DNA of 64,000 nt. It comes from Chryseobacterium piperi. GTDB taxonomy: Bacteria > Bacteroidota > Bacteroidia > Flavobacteriales > Weeksellaceae. Location: contig NZ_CP023049.2 in the NCBI RefSeq assembly GCF_002285635.2, positions 4,340,001 through 4,404,000 of the forward strand, read 5' to 3'. The stretch's first letter is position 1. Each line of letters begins with the position of its first letter. Below are positions 1 to 8,811 of this stretch, piece after piece. Position numbers and translations under genes: made by a program. Under the pieces are notes generated by a model. The model made no database searches, was not told the origin of the DNA, and worked only from the letters and a program-made list of their open reading frames with translations.

Positions 1-1358
1 TTTCTGGAATTGGCCTTCATACTGGTAAAGAAGTAAAACTTACCATTAAACCTGCTAAAGAAAATACGGGTTTTGTCTTTGTAAGAACCGACCTTGAGGG
101 ACATCCCCAGGTTGAAGCTGATGTCAACTACGTTGTAGCAACTGAGCGGGGAACAACTTTAGAAAAATTAGGAGTAAAAATCAATACTTGTGAACATCTA
201 CTTGCAGCCTTAGTAGGCTGTGATGTCGATAATGCAATATTGGAAATGGATGCTTCCGAACCTCCGATTATGGATGGGTCTTCAAAGTTTTTTGTTGAGG
301 CTATTGAAAGTGTTGGCGTTACAGAGCAAACTATTGCCAGAGAATATCTGATCATAAAAGAAGTTCTTAGCTATACAGATCCTGCAACGGGTTCTGAAAT
401 CACCATTATTCCATCAGATAATTACGAGATTACAACAATGGTAGATTTTGGGACTAAAGTATTAGGTACCCAAAATGCTACTCTTAAGCATATTTCAGAA
501 TTTAAAGAGGAGATTTCATCAGCAAGAACATTCAGCTTCTTACATGAATTAGAAATGCTCTTAGACCATGGTCTTATCAAAGGAGGCGATATTTCTAATG
601 CTATTGTCTACGTTGATAAAGATTTAACTCCTGAAACAACAGAAAAATTAAAAAAAGCATTTGGTAAAGACAATGTGTCTATCAGACCGAATGGTATTCT
701 TGACAACCTGAATTTAAACTATCCTAACGAAGCAGCAAGGCATAAATTACTTGATGTGATTGGAGATTTAGCTTTAGCCGGTGTCAAAATAAAAGGAAAA
801 GTAATTGCTAACAAACCAGGACATTTTGTTAATACTCAATTTGCAAAAAAATTGAACCGTCAATGGAAATTACAAAAAAAGAAAAATGTTCCTGACTTTG
901 ATTTAACTAAGGAACCGGTTTTTGATATCAACGGAATTATGAAGTTGATGCCTCACAGGCCTCCTTTTTTATTAATAGATAAAATTCTTGAATTATCCGA
1001 TTCTCATGTTGTGGGTCTTAAAAATGTTACAATGAACGAACCTTTCTTTGTTGGACATTTCCCTAAAGAGCCAGTAATGCCTGGAGTTCTTCAGGTAGAA
1101 GCATTAGCACAGACCGGGGGTATTTTAGTATTGGCGAGCGTTCCGGATCCTGAAAATTACTCTACTTATTTCATTAAAATGGATAAAGTGAAATTCAAGA
1201 GAAAAGTCGTGCCAGGAGATACGATGATTTTCAAAATTGAATTGATTGAGCCTATCAGAAGAGGTATTGTTCATATGCAGGGATACGGATATGTAGGAGA
1301 TACTGTAGCTGTAGAAGCAGAACTAATGGCTCAAGTTGCAAAAAATAAAGTTGATTAA
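1..1358 (+). CDS. lpxC/fabZ: Bifunctional LpxC-FabZ (5' end cut off by window)
   Basis: Fusion of UDP-3-O-acyl-N-acetylglucosamine deacetylase (committed step of lipid A synthesis) with 3-hydroxyacyl-ACP dehydratase (fatty-acid elongation). The reading frame is open from base 3 and starts inside LpxC at SGIGLHTG, so only a few N-terminal residues are missing. The LpxC zinc ligands are visible in CEHLLAAL and in HKLLDVIGDLALAG. The FabZ part starts near base 930, with MPHRPPFLLID and the catalytic region GHFPKEPVMPGVLQVEALAQ. The stop codon abuts the lpxA start with no gap, so the genes are co-transcribed. This fusion is typical of Bacteroidota. Confidence 0.97.
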   Translation, partial: SGIGLHTGKEVKLTIKPAKENTGFVFVRTDLEGHPQVEADVNYVVATERGTTLEKLGVKINTCEHLLAALVGCDVDNAILEMDASEPPIMDGSSKFFVEAIESVGVTEQTIAREYLIIKEVLSYTDPATGSEITIIPSDNYEITTMVDFGTKVLGTQNATLKHISEFKEEISSARTFSFLHELEMLLDHGLIKGGDISNAIVYVDKDLTPETTEKLKKAFGKDNVSIRPNGILDNLNLNYPNEAARHKLLDVIGDLALAGVKIKGKVIANKPGHFVNTQFAKKLNRQWKLQKKKNVPDFDLTKEPVFDINGIMKLMPHRPPFLLIDKILELSDSHVVGLKNVTMNEPFFVGHFPKEPVMPGVLQVEALAQTGGILVLASVPDPENYSTYFIKMDKVKFKRKVVPGDTMIFKIELIEPIRRGIVHMQGYGYVGDTVAVEAELMAQVAKNKVD

Positions 1359-2153
1359 ATGATCCATCAATTAGCAGCCGTAGATAAACGCGCAAAAATA
1401 AGTAAAAATGTTATTGTAGAGCCTTTTACTACAATTGCTGGGGACGTAGAGATTGGAGAAGGAACCTGGATCGGCCCGAACGTTACCATTATGGATGGAG
1501 CGAGAATTGGTAAAAACTGTAGAATCTTTCCTGGAACTGTAATTTCTGCAATTCCTCAGGACTTGAAATTTGATGGTGAAGATACTCAGGTAATTATCGG
1601 AGATGAAACAACAATCAGAGAATGTGTAACCGTAAATAGAGGAACGAAAGCATTGGGATTTACCAAAATAGGTAAAAACTGTCTGATTATGGCAACTTCT
1701 CATATTGCTCACGATTGTGTTATCGGAGATCATGTTATTATTGTAAACGGTTGTGGTATTGCAGGACACGTGGAGATAGGTGATTATACTGTAATGGGAG
1801 GACTAAGTGCTGTTCATCAATTTGGGAAAATCGGTAAGCATGTAATGATTTCCGGTGGAACATTGGTAAGAAAAGATATTCCTCCATATGTAAAAGTTGC
1901 GAGAGAACCGATGTCGTACGCGGGAATCAATTCGGTAGGTTTGAGAAGAAGAGGATTTACCAATGAGAAAATTTTCGAAATTCAAAAAATTTACAGAGCT
2001 ATTTTTCAAATGAAAATGAACGTTTCTCAGGCAATTACGCATATTGAGAAAGAAATGCTTCCAACGGCTGAAAGAGATGAAATTCTTCAGTTTATCCAAA
2101 ACTCTCCAAGAGGTATTGTAAAAGGATACGGTACTGGTAAAGAGAGTAACTAA
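1359..2153 (+). CDS. lpxA: Acyl-ACP--UDP-N-acetylglucosamine O-acyltransferase
   Basis: Transfers a 3-hydroxyacyl chain from ACP to UDP-GlcNAc, the first step of lipid A synthesis, in the cytoplasm. The 264-residue length is normal for LpxA. The N-terminal two thirds is a left-handed parallel beta helix of hexapeptide repeats (IGEGTWIGPNVTIMDGARIG and onward), with HIAHDCVIGDHVIIVNG holding the expected catalytic histidine and GGLSAVHQFGKIGKHVMISG following. The C-terminal part (from about residue 195) is the helical UDP-binding domain. It starts directly at the lpxC-fabZ stop, so translation is probably coupled. Confidence 0.97.
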   Translation: MIHQLAAVDKRAKISKNVIVEPFTTIAGDVEIGEGTWIGPNVTIMDGARIGKNCRIFPGTVISAIPQDLKFDGEDTQVIIGDETTIRECVTVNRGTKALGFTKIGKNCLIMATSHIAHDCVIGDHVIIVNGCGIAGHVEIGDYTVMGGLSAVHQFGKIGKHVMISGGTLVRKDIPPYVKVAREPMSYAGINSVGLRRRGFTNEKIFEIQKIYRAIFQMKMNVSQAITHIEKEMLPTAERDEILQFIQNSPRGIVKGYGTGKESN

Positions 2154-2180
2154 TAAAAATAAAAAGATAATATAAAATTA

Positions 2181-2744
2181 ATGGCAACAAGTAACGATAT
2201 TAGAAAAGGCCTTTGCATTGAGTACAGTAATGATATTTTCAAGGTAATTGAATTTCTTCACGTAAAACCAGGAAAAGGACCTGCTTTTGTAAGAACAAAA
2301 CTAAAGTCAGTAACTAATGGAAAGGTTATCGATAATACTTTTTCTGCAGGTCATAAAATTGATGAGGTAAAAGTTATTACAAGAAAATTCCAGTATCTTT
2401 ATGATGATGAGAATGGATTTCACTTCATGAACAATGATGATTTCTCTCAATTATACATCAATAAAGAAATGATTGAAAATGCTCAGTTTATGAAAGCTGG
2501 AGAAGAAGTTACCATCATTTTGAAAGAAGCTGATGAAACTCCACTTTCAGCTGAACTTCCACAGTCTGTATTTTTAGATGTTATCGAGGCAGACCCAGGG
2601 GTAAAAGGAAACACTGCTACTAACGCTCTTAAAAATGCTATCGTTGAAACCGGAGCCAGAGTAATGGTTCCATTATTCATTGAGCCTGGAGACAGGATTA
2701 AAGTAAGTACTGAAGATGGTTCTTACTTAGAAAGAGTAAAATAA
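2181..2744 (+). CDS. efp: Translation elongation factor P
   Basis: EF-P relieves ribosome stalling at polyproline stretches. The 187-residue length is standard, with the KOW-like N-terminal domain, the central OB domain (YLYDDENGFHFMNNDDF) and the C-terminal OB domain ending YLERVK. The loop residue that other bacteria modify is Lys32 in KPGKGPAF. The gene is 27 bases after lpxA on the same strand and is followed by a clear terminator, so it appears to be the last gene of the lpx transcript. Its place between lipid A genes is common in Flavobacteriia. Confidence 0.97.
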   Translation: MATSNDIRKGLCIEYSNDIFKVIEFLHVKPGKGPAFVRTKLKSVTNGKVIDNTFSAGHKIDEVKVITRKFQYLYDDENGFHFMNNDDFSQLYINKEMIENAQFMKAGEEVTIILKEADETPLSAELPQSVFLDVIEADPGVKGNTATNALKNAIVETGARVMVPLFIEPGDRIKVSTEDGSYLERVK

Positions 2745-2756
2745 TAATACAATTTA

Positions 2757-2797
2757 CAAAAATTCGGTTTGCCTTTGCAGGCCGAATTTTGTTTTTT
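2757..2797 (+). terminator. Rho-independent terminator after efp
   Basis: The arms AAAATTCGG and CCGAATTTT enclose a short loop and are followed by GTTTTTT. It lies 13 bases after the efp stop and ends before the next start at 2817, so it would separate the lpxA-efp transcript from the downstream acyltransferase or attenuate read-through. Confidence 0.8.
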
Positions 2798-2816
2798 ATA
2801 AGAAAATTAAATTTTT

Positions 2817-3719
2817 ATGAGATTCCATTCTCCACAAAAACTTAAAACAATTGCTGACCTTATCGGAGCTAAATTTGTTGGTGCTGAAGATTTTGAAGTG
2901 TTGGGAACTAATGAAATTCACAGAGTAAAAGCCGGGGAGATCGTATTTGTAAATCACCCGAAATACTATGATAAAGCTCTTAATTCTGAAGCTACCATTA
3001 TTCTTATTGACAAAGAAGTAGAGTGCCCGGAGGGGAAAGCTCTTCTTGTTTCCGATGACCCCTTTAGAGATTTCAATAAAATCAACACCCATTTTACCAG
3101 AATATATAACTTTACAGAAGAGCTTCATGATGTAGAAATAGGAGAAGGAAGTAAAATCCATTCTTCAGCAGTTCTTGGGAATAACATCAAAATAGGAAAA
3201 AATGTACTGATCTTTCCTAATGTTGTGATTGGTGACCGTACGATTATTGGTGATAATGTAATCATTCAGTCCGGAACTGTATTAGGAGGTGATGCTTTTT
3301 ATTACCGTAAGCTTGATGGCAATTTTGACCGCTTAATTTCTGTTGGAAACGTTATAATAGAAGATAATGTAGAGATCGGAAATAACTGTACCATTGATAG
3401 AGGGGTTACAGATTCTACTATAATAGGAGCAGGTTCGGTCTTAGATAACCAGATTCAGATAGGACACGATACAGTTATTGGAAAAAGATGTTTGATTGCA
3501 TCTCAGGTAGGAATTGCAGGATGCTGTATTTTTGAGGATGAAGTTACCATCTGGGGACAGGTAGGCGTTGCTTCAGGATTTACCATTGCAAAAGGGACTG
3601 TTCTTCTTGCTAAAACAGGAGTGAACAGAAATCTCGAAAAAGGAACTTATTTTGGTATGTTTGCAGAAGATTTTAAAAGTTATTTGAAAAAAGAAGTAAA
3701 ACTGAGAAGATTATTATAA
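2817..3719 (+). CDS. LpxD-like UDP-3-O-acylglucosamine N-acyltransferase
   Basis: A 300-residue LpxD-family acyltransferase. The N-terminal ~100 residues resemble the LpxD uridine-binding domain (ending DDPFRDFNKINTHF), and the rest is a left-handed beta helix of hexapeptide repeats (IGKNVLIFPNVVIGDRTIIG, then IGHDTVIGKRCLIASQVGIA with the expected catalytic His). It is shorter than canonical LpxD (about 340 residues). Flavobacteria commonly keep a separate lpxD upstream of lpxC, outside this window, so this may be a second paralog with another acceptor or acyl chain. I leave the symbol empty for that reason. The stop overlaps the next start by one base. Confidence 0.85.
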   Translation: MRFHSPQKLKTIADLIGAKFVGAEDFEVLGTNEIHRVKAGEIVFVNHPKYYDKALNSEATIILIDKEVECPEGKALLVSDDPFRDFNKINTHFTRIYNFTEELHDVEIGEGSKIHSSAVLGNNIKIGKNVLIFPNVVIGDRTIIGDNVIIQSGTVLGGDAFYYRKLDGNFDRLISVGNVIIEDNVEIGNNCTIDRGVTDSTIIGAGSVLDNQIQIGHDTVIGKRCLIASQVGIAGCCIFEDEVTIWGQVGVASGFTIAKGTVLLAKTGVNRNLEKGTYFGMFAEDFKSYLKKEVKLRRLL

Positions 3720-4285
3720 TGAAGAAATTATTAGCACTGTTTCTTTTTATACATGCAATAGGTTTTGCTCAGAAATCACAAATTGAATCCAGGATAACAT
3801 TGAGTGATGAGAGAGTAATAAATGCTAAAATTCCTTTTATTACTAATCTTTTTGATAGTAATCAAATTGATGAGATAACCATTTCTGACAGGAAAATAAA
3901 AATTTTGGAAAATGGGCAGATTATTAAATATCCAGCTTCTGAAATTCAAAAAATAGAATTTACAGACCTTAAAAATAAGCCAAAGGTTTTTATTTATTTC
4001 CCTTCGGAATCTACAAAAACTCTGGTAGAACTTGTATATGACGGGCAAAAAATAAAATGGCTGAAGGCCTATCGTCGTCATGGTTATGATGGATCTACTC
4101 TTACATCAGATGTATTATACAAAGGTACTGTAAGACAGCCTATGAGTATTTTGATCAATAACAGGAAGAAATTAAAAGAATTAATGGCTGATAAACCCGG
4201 GCTGGAACCACTTATTGAGAACATTAATTATAACAGACTTAAGGAGCAGGATTTAATCGATCTGTTGAAAAAATATGATGAATAA
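3719..4285 (+). CDS. Secreted protein of unknown function
   Basis: 188 residues with a signal peptide (MKKLLALFLFIHAIGFAQ, likely cleaved after FAQ). The mature part is basic and predicted mainly beta in its first half (ITISDRKIKILENGQIIKYP), with a helical C-terminus (LKELMADKPGLEPLIENI). No catalytic motif was recognised. The start overlaps the stop of the LpxD-like gene by one base (TAATG), so it is translated as part of that unit and may act in the envelope with it. Genes of this kind are usually annotated as hypothetical in Chryseobacterium. Confidence 0.85.
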   Translation: MKKLLALFLFIHAIGFAQKSQIESRITLSDERVINAKIPFITNLFDSNQIDEITISDRKIKILENGQIIKYPASEIQKIEFTDLKNKPKVFIYFPSESTKTLVELVYDGQKIKWLKAYRRHGYDGSTLTSDVLYKGTVRQPMSILINNRKKLKELMADKPGLEPLIENINYNRLKEQDLIDLLKKYDE

Positions 4286-4308
4286 AATCAGATTCAAAAA
4301 TTTTTTTA

Positions 4309-4339
4309 ACGACAAATAATCATTATTTTTGTCTGTCGT
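4309..4339. promoter_or_regulatory. sucD promoter region with -7 box inside a dyad
   Basis: TATTTTTG at 4324-4331 matches the Bacteroidota -7 consensus TAnnTTTG and lies 45 bases before the sucD start. It sits inside a dyad: ACGACA at 4309-4314 faces TGTCGT at 4334-4339, with a second inner pairing of AATAAT and ATTATT. No convincing -33 box was found. The dyad could be an operator or chance. Confidence 0.5.
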
Positions 4340-4375
4340 ATAAACTGAAAATAAATAAATTAAAACAACAATAAA

Positions 4376-5248
4376 ATGTCAATTTTAGTAAACAAAGATT
4401 CTAAAGTAATTGTACAAGGATTTACAGGGAATGAAGGTACTTTCCATGCAAGCCAGATGATTGAATACGGAACTAATGTAGTAGGTGGAGTTACTCCGGG
4501 AAAAGGAGGAAGCGAGCACTTAGGAAAGCCTGTATTTAACACGGTTGCTGATGCTGTTGAAAAAGCAGGAGCTAATGTAAGTATTATTTTCGTACCCCCT
4601 GCATTCGCTGCTGACGCTATTATGGAAGCTGCTGAAGCTGGAATTAAAGTTATCGTATGTATTACTGAAGGAATTCCTGTAGCCGATATGGTAAAAGTAA
4701 AATCTTACATTGCTGACAGAGACTGCAGATTAATCGGACCAAACTGTCCTGGAATTATTACATCTGAAGAAGCTAAAATTGGTATTATGCCAGGTTTCGT
4801 TTTCAAAAAAGGTAAAGTAGGTATCGTTTCTAAATCTGGTACTCTTACTTACGAAGCTGCTGATCAGGTGGTAAGAGCTGGTTTCGGTATTTCTACAGCT
4901 ATCGGTATCGGTGGTGACCCAATTATCGGAACAACTACAAAAGAAGCATTAGAATTATTCATCAACGACCCTGAAACTGAAGCGGTAGTAATGATCGGTG
5001 AAATCGGTGGTGGTTTAGAGGCTGAAGCTGCAAGATGGTATAAAGCAAGTGGTTCTACAAAACCAGTAGTTGGTTTTATCGCAGGACAAACTGCTCCTAA
5101 AGGAAGAACTATGGGACACGCTGGTGCTATTGTAGGTGGTGCTGAAGATACCGCTCAGGCAAAAATGGAAATTATGAGAGAAAACGGAATTAATGTTGTA
5201 GATTCTCCAGCTGACATTGGTGTTACTGTTGCTAAAGTGTTAGGATAA
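4376..5248 (+). CDS. sucD: Succinate--CoA ligase, ADP-forming, alpha subunit
   Basis: TCA-cycle enzyme subunit that binds CoA and carries the phosphohistidine in the interconversion of succinyl-CoA and succinate with nucleotide triphosphate synthesis. The 290-residue length is standard. The N-terminal CoA-binding Rossmann domain shows GFTGNEGTFH, and the active-site His248 lies in GRTMGHAGAIVGG. GPNCPGIITSEEAKIGIMPG is the conserved ligase segment. The beta subunit sucC is not adjacent. The neighbouring barrel gene follows after 17 bases, so co-transcription is possible. Base composition suggests a strongly expressed gene. Confidence 0.97.
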   Translation: MSILVNKDSKVIVQGFTGNEGTFHASQMIEYGTNVVGGVTPGKGGSEHLGKPVFNTVADAVEKAGANVSIIFVPPAFAADAIMEAAEAGIKVIVCITEGIPVADMVKVKSYIADRDCRLIGPNCPGIITSEEAKIGIMPGFVFKKGKVGIVSKSGTLTYEAADQVVRAGFGISTAIGIGGDPIIGTTTKEALELFINDPETEAVVMIGEIGGGLEAEAARWYKASGSTKPVVGFIAGQTAPKGRTMGHAGAIVGGAEDTAQAKMEIMRENGINVVDSPADIGVTVAKVLG

Positions 5249-5265
5249 TCTAAAACAAATATAAT

Positions 5266-5934
5266 ATGAAAAAACTTTTATTAACCTCAGCTTTAGCGTT
5301 CTCTACCTTATCTTTTGCGCAGATTAATTTTAGCAACACAAGATTTGGTATTACAGCAGGAGGTAACTATTCCCGAGTGCAAAATGCACATAACCCATCT
5401 GGCCCAAGATATGCCGTACAGGCAGGTGCTTTAGCTTTAATCCCTGTAGGAAAAGGAAACCAATTCTACATTCAGCCTGAAGTATTATATTATGGAGCCG
5501 GAGAAACCGGAAAAGATAAAGATGTTAAAGGAAGAGATGGTTATAATGCTGTTTATGCAAATAACTACCTGAGTGTTCCTCTTTATTTCAAAGGATATTT
5601 TTCTGAAGCAGAATCTGAATTCTTTGGAATGGTAGGACCTAGATTTAACTTCTTATTAAATCAGAATGTTAAAAATGCTCCGGCAGCAAGACCTTTTTAT
5701 GACCCGGATGTAACTGATCCTAATAACCCTGAAGTTAGTGGAAAAGCGAATAATTTCAATTTTGCAATAGGTTTAGGAATTGGATATAGCTACAAAAGAC
5801 AGTTAGAACTAGCTTTAAAATATGATTTTGGAGTGTCTAATACATATCCAGGACTTGCAAAAGAACCTAATGGAACTAGCAAAAGCAAGTCTGAGCAAGT
5901 TCTTAGCGTAAGTTTGAGTTATATATTTAACTAA
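5266..5934 (+). CDS. Outer-membrane beta-barrel protein (PorT-like family)
   Basis: 222 residues with a signal peptide (MKKLLLTSALAFSTLSFAQ). The mature protein alternates aromatic beta strands (FGITAGGNYSRV, FYIQPEVLYYGAGE, YLSVPLYFKGYF, FFGMVGPRFNFLLNQ, LALKYDFGVS) and ends in a hydrophobic strand SVSLSYIFN, as expected for a small outer-membrane barrel of the PorT/OMP_b-brl type. It lies 17 bases after sucD but has no obvious metabolic link. Substrate and partner are unknown. A strong bidirectional terminator follows. Confidence 0.85.
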   Translation: MKKLLLTSALAFSTLSFAQINFSNTRFGITAGGNYSRVQNAHNPSGPRYAVQAGALALIPVGKGNQFYIQPEVLYYGAGETGKDKDVKGRDGYNAVYANNYLSVPLYFKGYFSEAESEFFGMVGPRFNFLLNQNVKNAPAARPFYDPDVTDPNNPEVSGKANNFNFAIGLGIGYSYKRQLELALKYDFGVSNTYPGLAKEPNGTSKSKSEQVLSVSLSYIFN

Positions 5935-5952
5935 GAATATTTTCATTCAAAT

Positions 5953-5993
5953 AAAAAATAAATCCCGAGATTTTTCTCGGGATTTATTTTTTA
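5953..5993. terminator. Bidirectional terminator
   Basis: A long hairpin with a TCCCGAGA/TCTCGGGA core, a four-base loop and A/T tracts on both sides. It serves the barrel gene on the plus strand and the ABC permease gene converging from the minus strand. Confidence 0.9.
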
Positions 5994-6009
5994 TTAATGG
6001 TTCTGGAAA

Positions 6010-7320
6010 TTAGTTTCTAATCCATTTCCATAGCTCTTTTAGAGTTGCTTTATTTCCATACATTAAAATACCTACACGGTAGATTTTCCCTGCTAAAAAT
6101 ATCATAAAAATAGTTGTTCCTACCAATAAGGTTATAGATAAGGCAATTTGCCATGCCGGTACACCAAAAGGTATTCTTGCGATCATAGCGACAGGAGAGG
6201 TGAACGGAATAATCGATAACCAAAAGCCTAGCGGTCCGTCAGGATTATTCATTAATGAAAAACTGCCATACATCCCCAATGTTAGGGGTAAAATAGCAAA
6301 TAACGTAAACTGTTGGGTTTCTGTTTCATTATCAACAGCTGATCCGATAGCAGCATATACAGAGCTGTAAAAGATATACCCTAACAAGAAAAATACAATA
6401 AATACAAAAATTATTAATGGGAAATTAAGTTCCAGTAAACTATGAGAAACCTCAGTAGCTATTTGTGTTATATCTAACTTACTCACCATTCCTTCATTTC
6501 CGCCGGGGATATTTTTTTGGATAGAAGTGAAGCCTGTATTTAGGATTAAAGCTCCGATAACCGACATGGTAATCCATATGATAAACTGAGTGAGGGCTAC
6601 CATGGTTACCCCTAATATTTTTCCCATCATCAGCTCAAATGGTTTCACAGAAGAAATAATAATTTCTACAACACGGTTATTTTTCTCTTCCAGAACACTA
6701 CGCATTACCCTTACTCCATAGATGATAATAAACATAAAGGTTACATACATTAAAACCATACTTAAACCTGTTTTTACTCCAAAAGTAAGGTCTGAGTCTT
6801 CTTTATTATTTTCCGATACATTGATGGTTCTTAAAGTAAAGCTCTTATCAAGATTATCGAGTTGGGTTTCGGCTATTCCTAATTGTTTGATTTTTTCCTT
6901 TTTAATCACATTGATGATATCGGAAACAATGCGTTGTTTAGTATCAAAGCCAATTTTATTATTAATCACCAGTCTGGTGTTTTTTTCCAGATCATCAAAA
7001 TTTTGATTATTTAATTCCGGTAAAATAAGAATACCATCCAATGATTCATTGCCCTTTAAATTATCAATATCTGCCTTTTCATTAGCGGAGGGGACAAAAA
7101 TATAATTAAGCTGTTTGCTGGAAGGCAGCTTATTTTTGAAAATGCCACTTTTGTCAACAACCTGGATGATGGTATGAGACTCATTGGCTTTAAACATGAG
7201 CCCGATTACTGCTCCAAAAGCAATAATCATAATAGGCGCCAGTAAAGTTAATATAATGAAGGACTTTTTCTTAACCTGAGTAAGAAACTCCCTTTTTGTA
7301 ATTAAAAAAATATTATTCAT
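6010..7320 (-). CDS. ABC transporter permease (ABC-2 / NatB type)
   Basis: 436 residues. One transmembrane helix near the N-terminus (FIILTLLAPIMIIAFGAVIG) is followed by a large extracytoplasmic domain to about residue 180 and then five or more helices (LSMVLMYVTFMFIIIYGV, WITMSVIGALILN, LIIFVFIVFFLLGYIFYSS). VLEEKNNRVVEIIISSVKPFELMMGKILG is characteristic of ABC-2/NatB permeases that pair with a NatA-like ATPase. The ATPase gene lies 4 bases upstream in the same transcript. The likely role is export of ions or small molecules; the substrate is not determined. Confidence 0.92.
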   Translation of the reverse strand: MNNIFLITKREFLTQVKKKSFIILTLLAPIMIIAFGAVIGLMFKANESHTIIQVVDKSGIFKNKLPSSKQLNYIFVPSANEKADIDNLKGNESLDGILILPELNNQNFDDLEKNTRLVINNKIGFDTKQRIVSDIINVIKKEKIKQLGIAETQLDNLDKSFTLRTINVSENNKEDSDLTFGVKTGLSMVLMYVTFMFIIIYGVRVMRSVLEEKNNRVVEIIISSVKPFELMMGKILGVTMVALTQFIIWITMSVIGALILNTGFTSIQKNIPGGNEGMVSKLDITQIATEVSHSLLELNFPLIIFVFIVFFLLGYIFYSSVYAAIGSAVDNETETQQFTLFAILPLTLGMYGSFSLMNNPDGPLGFWLSIIPFTSPVAMIARIPFGVPAWQIALSITLLVGTTIFMIFLAGKIYRVGILMYGNKATLKELWKWIRN

Positions 7321-7324
7321 AAAA

Positions 7325-8236
7325 TTAAGAATGATTACTTACGGCGTTAATAAACACTTCATTCATGCTGGGAATTCTCTCATCAAATGATCTTACTTTT
7401 CCTACATGCACCAGATCTACAAGAATATCATTTTGGTCACTTTCATTTTTTAAATCGAAAGAAACCAGGTCATTTTCATTAGAAAAATTAAAGATTGAAT
7501 ATTTGTTCTTGAACGTTTCAAAGTTGGGATCATTTACTTCTGAAAGGGTAATTCCAAAAATATTTTTTTTGAACTTCTCTCTCACATCGAATACCTTGCC
7601 ATCAAGAATCTTTTTGGAGTTATTGATCAGGGCAACATAATCGCACATCTCTTCAACGCTCTCCATTCTATGAGTAGAGAGGATGATGGTAGTTCCATTA
7701 TTTTTAAGATCAATAATCTGGTCTTTGATAAGATTAGCGTTTACCGGATCAAACCCGGAAAAAGGCTCGTCAAGGATAAGAAGATGAGGTCTGTGAAGAA
7801 CAGTAACGACAAACTGGATTTTTTGTGCCATTCCTTTTGACAGTTCAGAAAGCTTTTTCTTCCACCATTGATCAATATGAAGCTTTTCAAACCATTTTTT
7901 GGCTTCGTTCAAGGCATCATTCTTACTCATTCCTTTCAGCTCTCCAAAATATAGAATTTGATCCCCCACACTCATATTTTTATATAAGCCCCTTTCTTCA
8001 GGCATATAACCAATATTTTTAATGTGGTTTGGGTTGAGCTTTTCTCCGTTGATGTAAATATCTCCGGAATCGGCCTGCGTAATTTGATTGATGATACGGA
8101 TAAATGAAGTTTTACCCGCTCCATTGGGTCCTAGAAGACCATAAATACTTCCCTTTGGGACATGTATGCTAAAATCATCCAATGCTGTCTTTTTCCCCGC
8201 ATTGTAGGTTTTAGTAATATGTTCAGCTTTTAGCAT
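7325..8236 (-). CDS. ABC transporter ATP-binding protein (NatA type)
   Basis: 303 residues. Walker A is GPNGAGKTS, the signature is LSKGMAQK (degenerate LSGGQ), Walker B is LLILDEPF and the switch histidine is in STHRMESVEE. The ~80-residue C-terminal extension after the nucleotide-binding domain matches the DUF4162-type tail of NatA-like ATPases. It is the first gene of a two-gene minus-strand operon with the permease. It probably powers export by the 436-residue partner. Confidence 0.93.
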   Translation of the reverse strand: MLKAEHITKTYNAGKKTALDDFSIHVPKGSIYGLLGPNGAGKTSFIRIINQITQADSGDIYINGEKLNPNHIKNIGYMPEERGLYKNMSVGDQILYFGELKGMSKNDALNEAKKWFEKLHIDQWWKKKLSELSKGMAQKIQFVVTVLHRPHLLILDEPFSGFDPVNANLIKDQIIDLKNNGTTIILSTHRMESVEEMCDYVALINNSKKILDGKVFDVREKFKKNIFGITLSEVNDPNFETFKNKYSIFNFSNENDLVSFDLKNESDQNDILVDLVHVGKVRSFDERIPSMNEVFINAVSNHS

Positions 8237-8310
8237 TAAATTGTTTTTTACAATTAGTATGAAAATATCCCGAAAGTTACGGAATAATTAAAAGACAATT
8301 AATCTAAAAG

Positions 8311-8340
8311 AAAAAATCCTGATGATTATCAGGATTTAAT
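8311..8340 (-). terminator. Terminator after the small T9SS protein gene
   Basis: Ten-base arms AAATCCTGAT and ATCAGGATTT around a GATT loop, followed on the minus strand by a T run. It lies immediately downstream of the gene ending at 8342. Confidence 0.85.
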
Positions 8341-8341
8341 T

Positions 8342-8695
8342 TTATTGTTTTACTATTTGAGTAACCTTTTGTGTGTTATCACTCAGTATATAACGAATCA
8401 GATATTTACCGGGTTTTAATTTCTCAATATTGATTTCTCCCGAATTCATATTAACAGTATAATTCGCAACCTGTGTACCCAAAATAGAATAAAAAGTTAC
8501 ATTTTTAACTTTTAAAGAAGGATCTTTTGCCCTTACAATAAGAAAATCCTTAGCAGGATTAGGGTAGGCTATGAAGACTCCATCATCAGATTTCTGTGAG
8601 ATGGAACCAGGCTCTCTAAGCTGAGCTTTGATATTGCTGGAGAATCCAACAAAAGTGCCTACGAAAAGAATTAAAAGTAAAAGTTTTTTCATCAA
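8342..8695 (-). CDS. Small secreted protein with T9SS type A sorting domain
   Basis: 117 residues, with a signal peptide ending in NIKAQ. Almost all of the mature chain is a Por-secretion-system C-terminal sorting domain: VFIAYPNPAKDFLIV, then YSILGTQVANY, then LKPGKYLIRYILSDN and the terminal KVTQIVKQ. These are the conserved motifs recognised by the type IX secretion system. With only about 30 residues between signal and sorting domain, there is no room for a separate effector domain. It may be a stand-alone surface peptide. Single gene with its own terminator. Confidence 0.85.
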   Translation of the reverse strand: MMKKLLLLILFVGTFVGFSSNIKAQLREPGSISQKSDDGVFIAYPNPAKDFLIVRAKDPSLKVKNVTFYSILGTQVANYTVNMNSGEINIEKLKPGKYLIRYILSDNTQKVTQIVKQ

Positions 8696-8774
8696 ATTAA
8701 ATTTCTCAAGTATTTAAAAACAAAAATATAAAAAATCTACCATTCTTTGACATAATTTTTTATCGAAGTTGTAG

Positions 8775-8782
8775 TAAATTTG
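8775..8782 (+). promoter_or_regulatory. hemB -7 promoter box
   Basis: TAAATTTG fits the TAnnTTTG consensus and lies 29 bases before the hemB start. A TTTG at 8746-8749 is a candidate -33 box, but its spacing is longer than usual. Confidence 0.5.
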
Positions 8783-8811
8783 CAGAAACTTATTCAAAAA
8801 GTATTCCAAAA

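Noticed and set aside
4360..4542. Minus-strand frame opposite sucD
   Set aside because: Shadow of a strongly conserved gene on the other strand.
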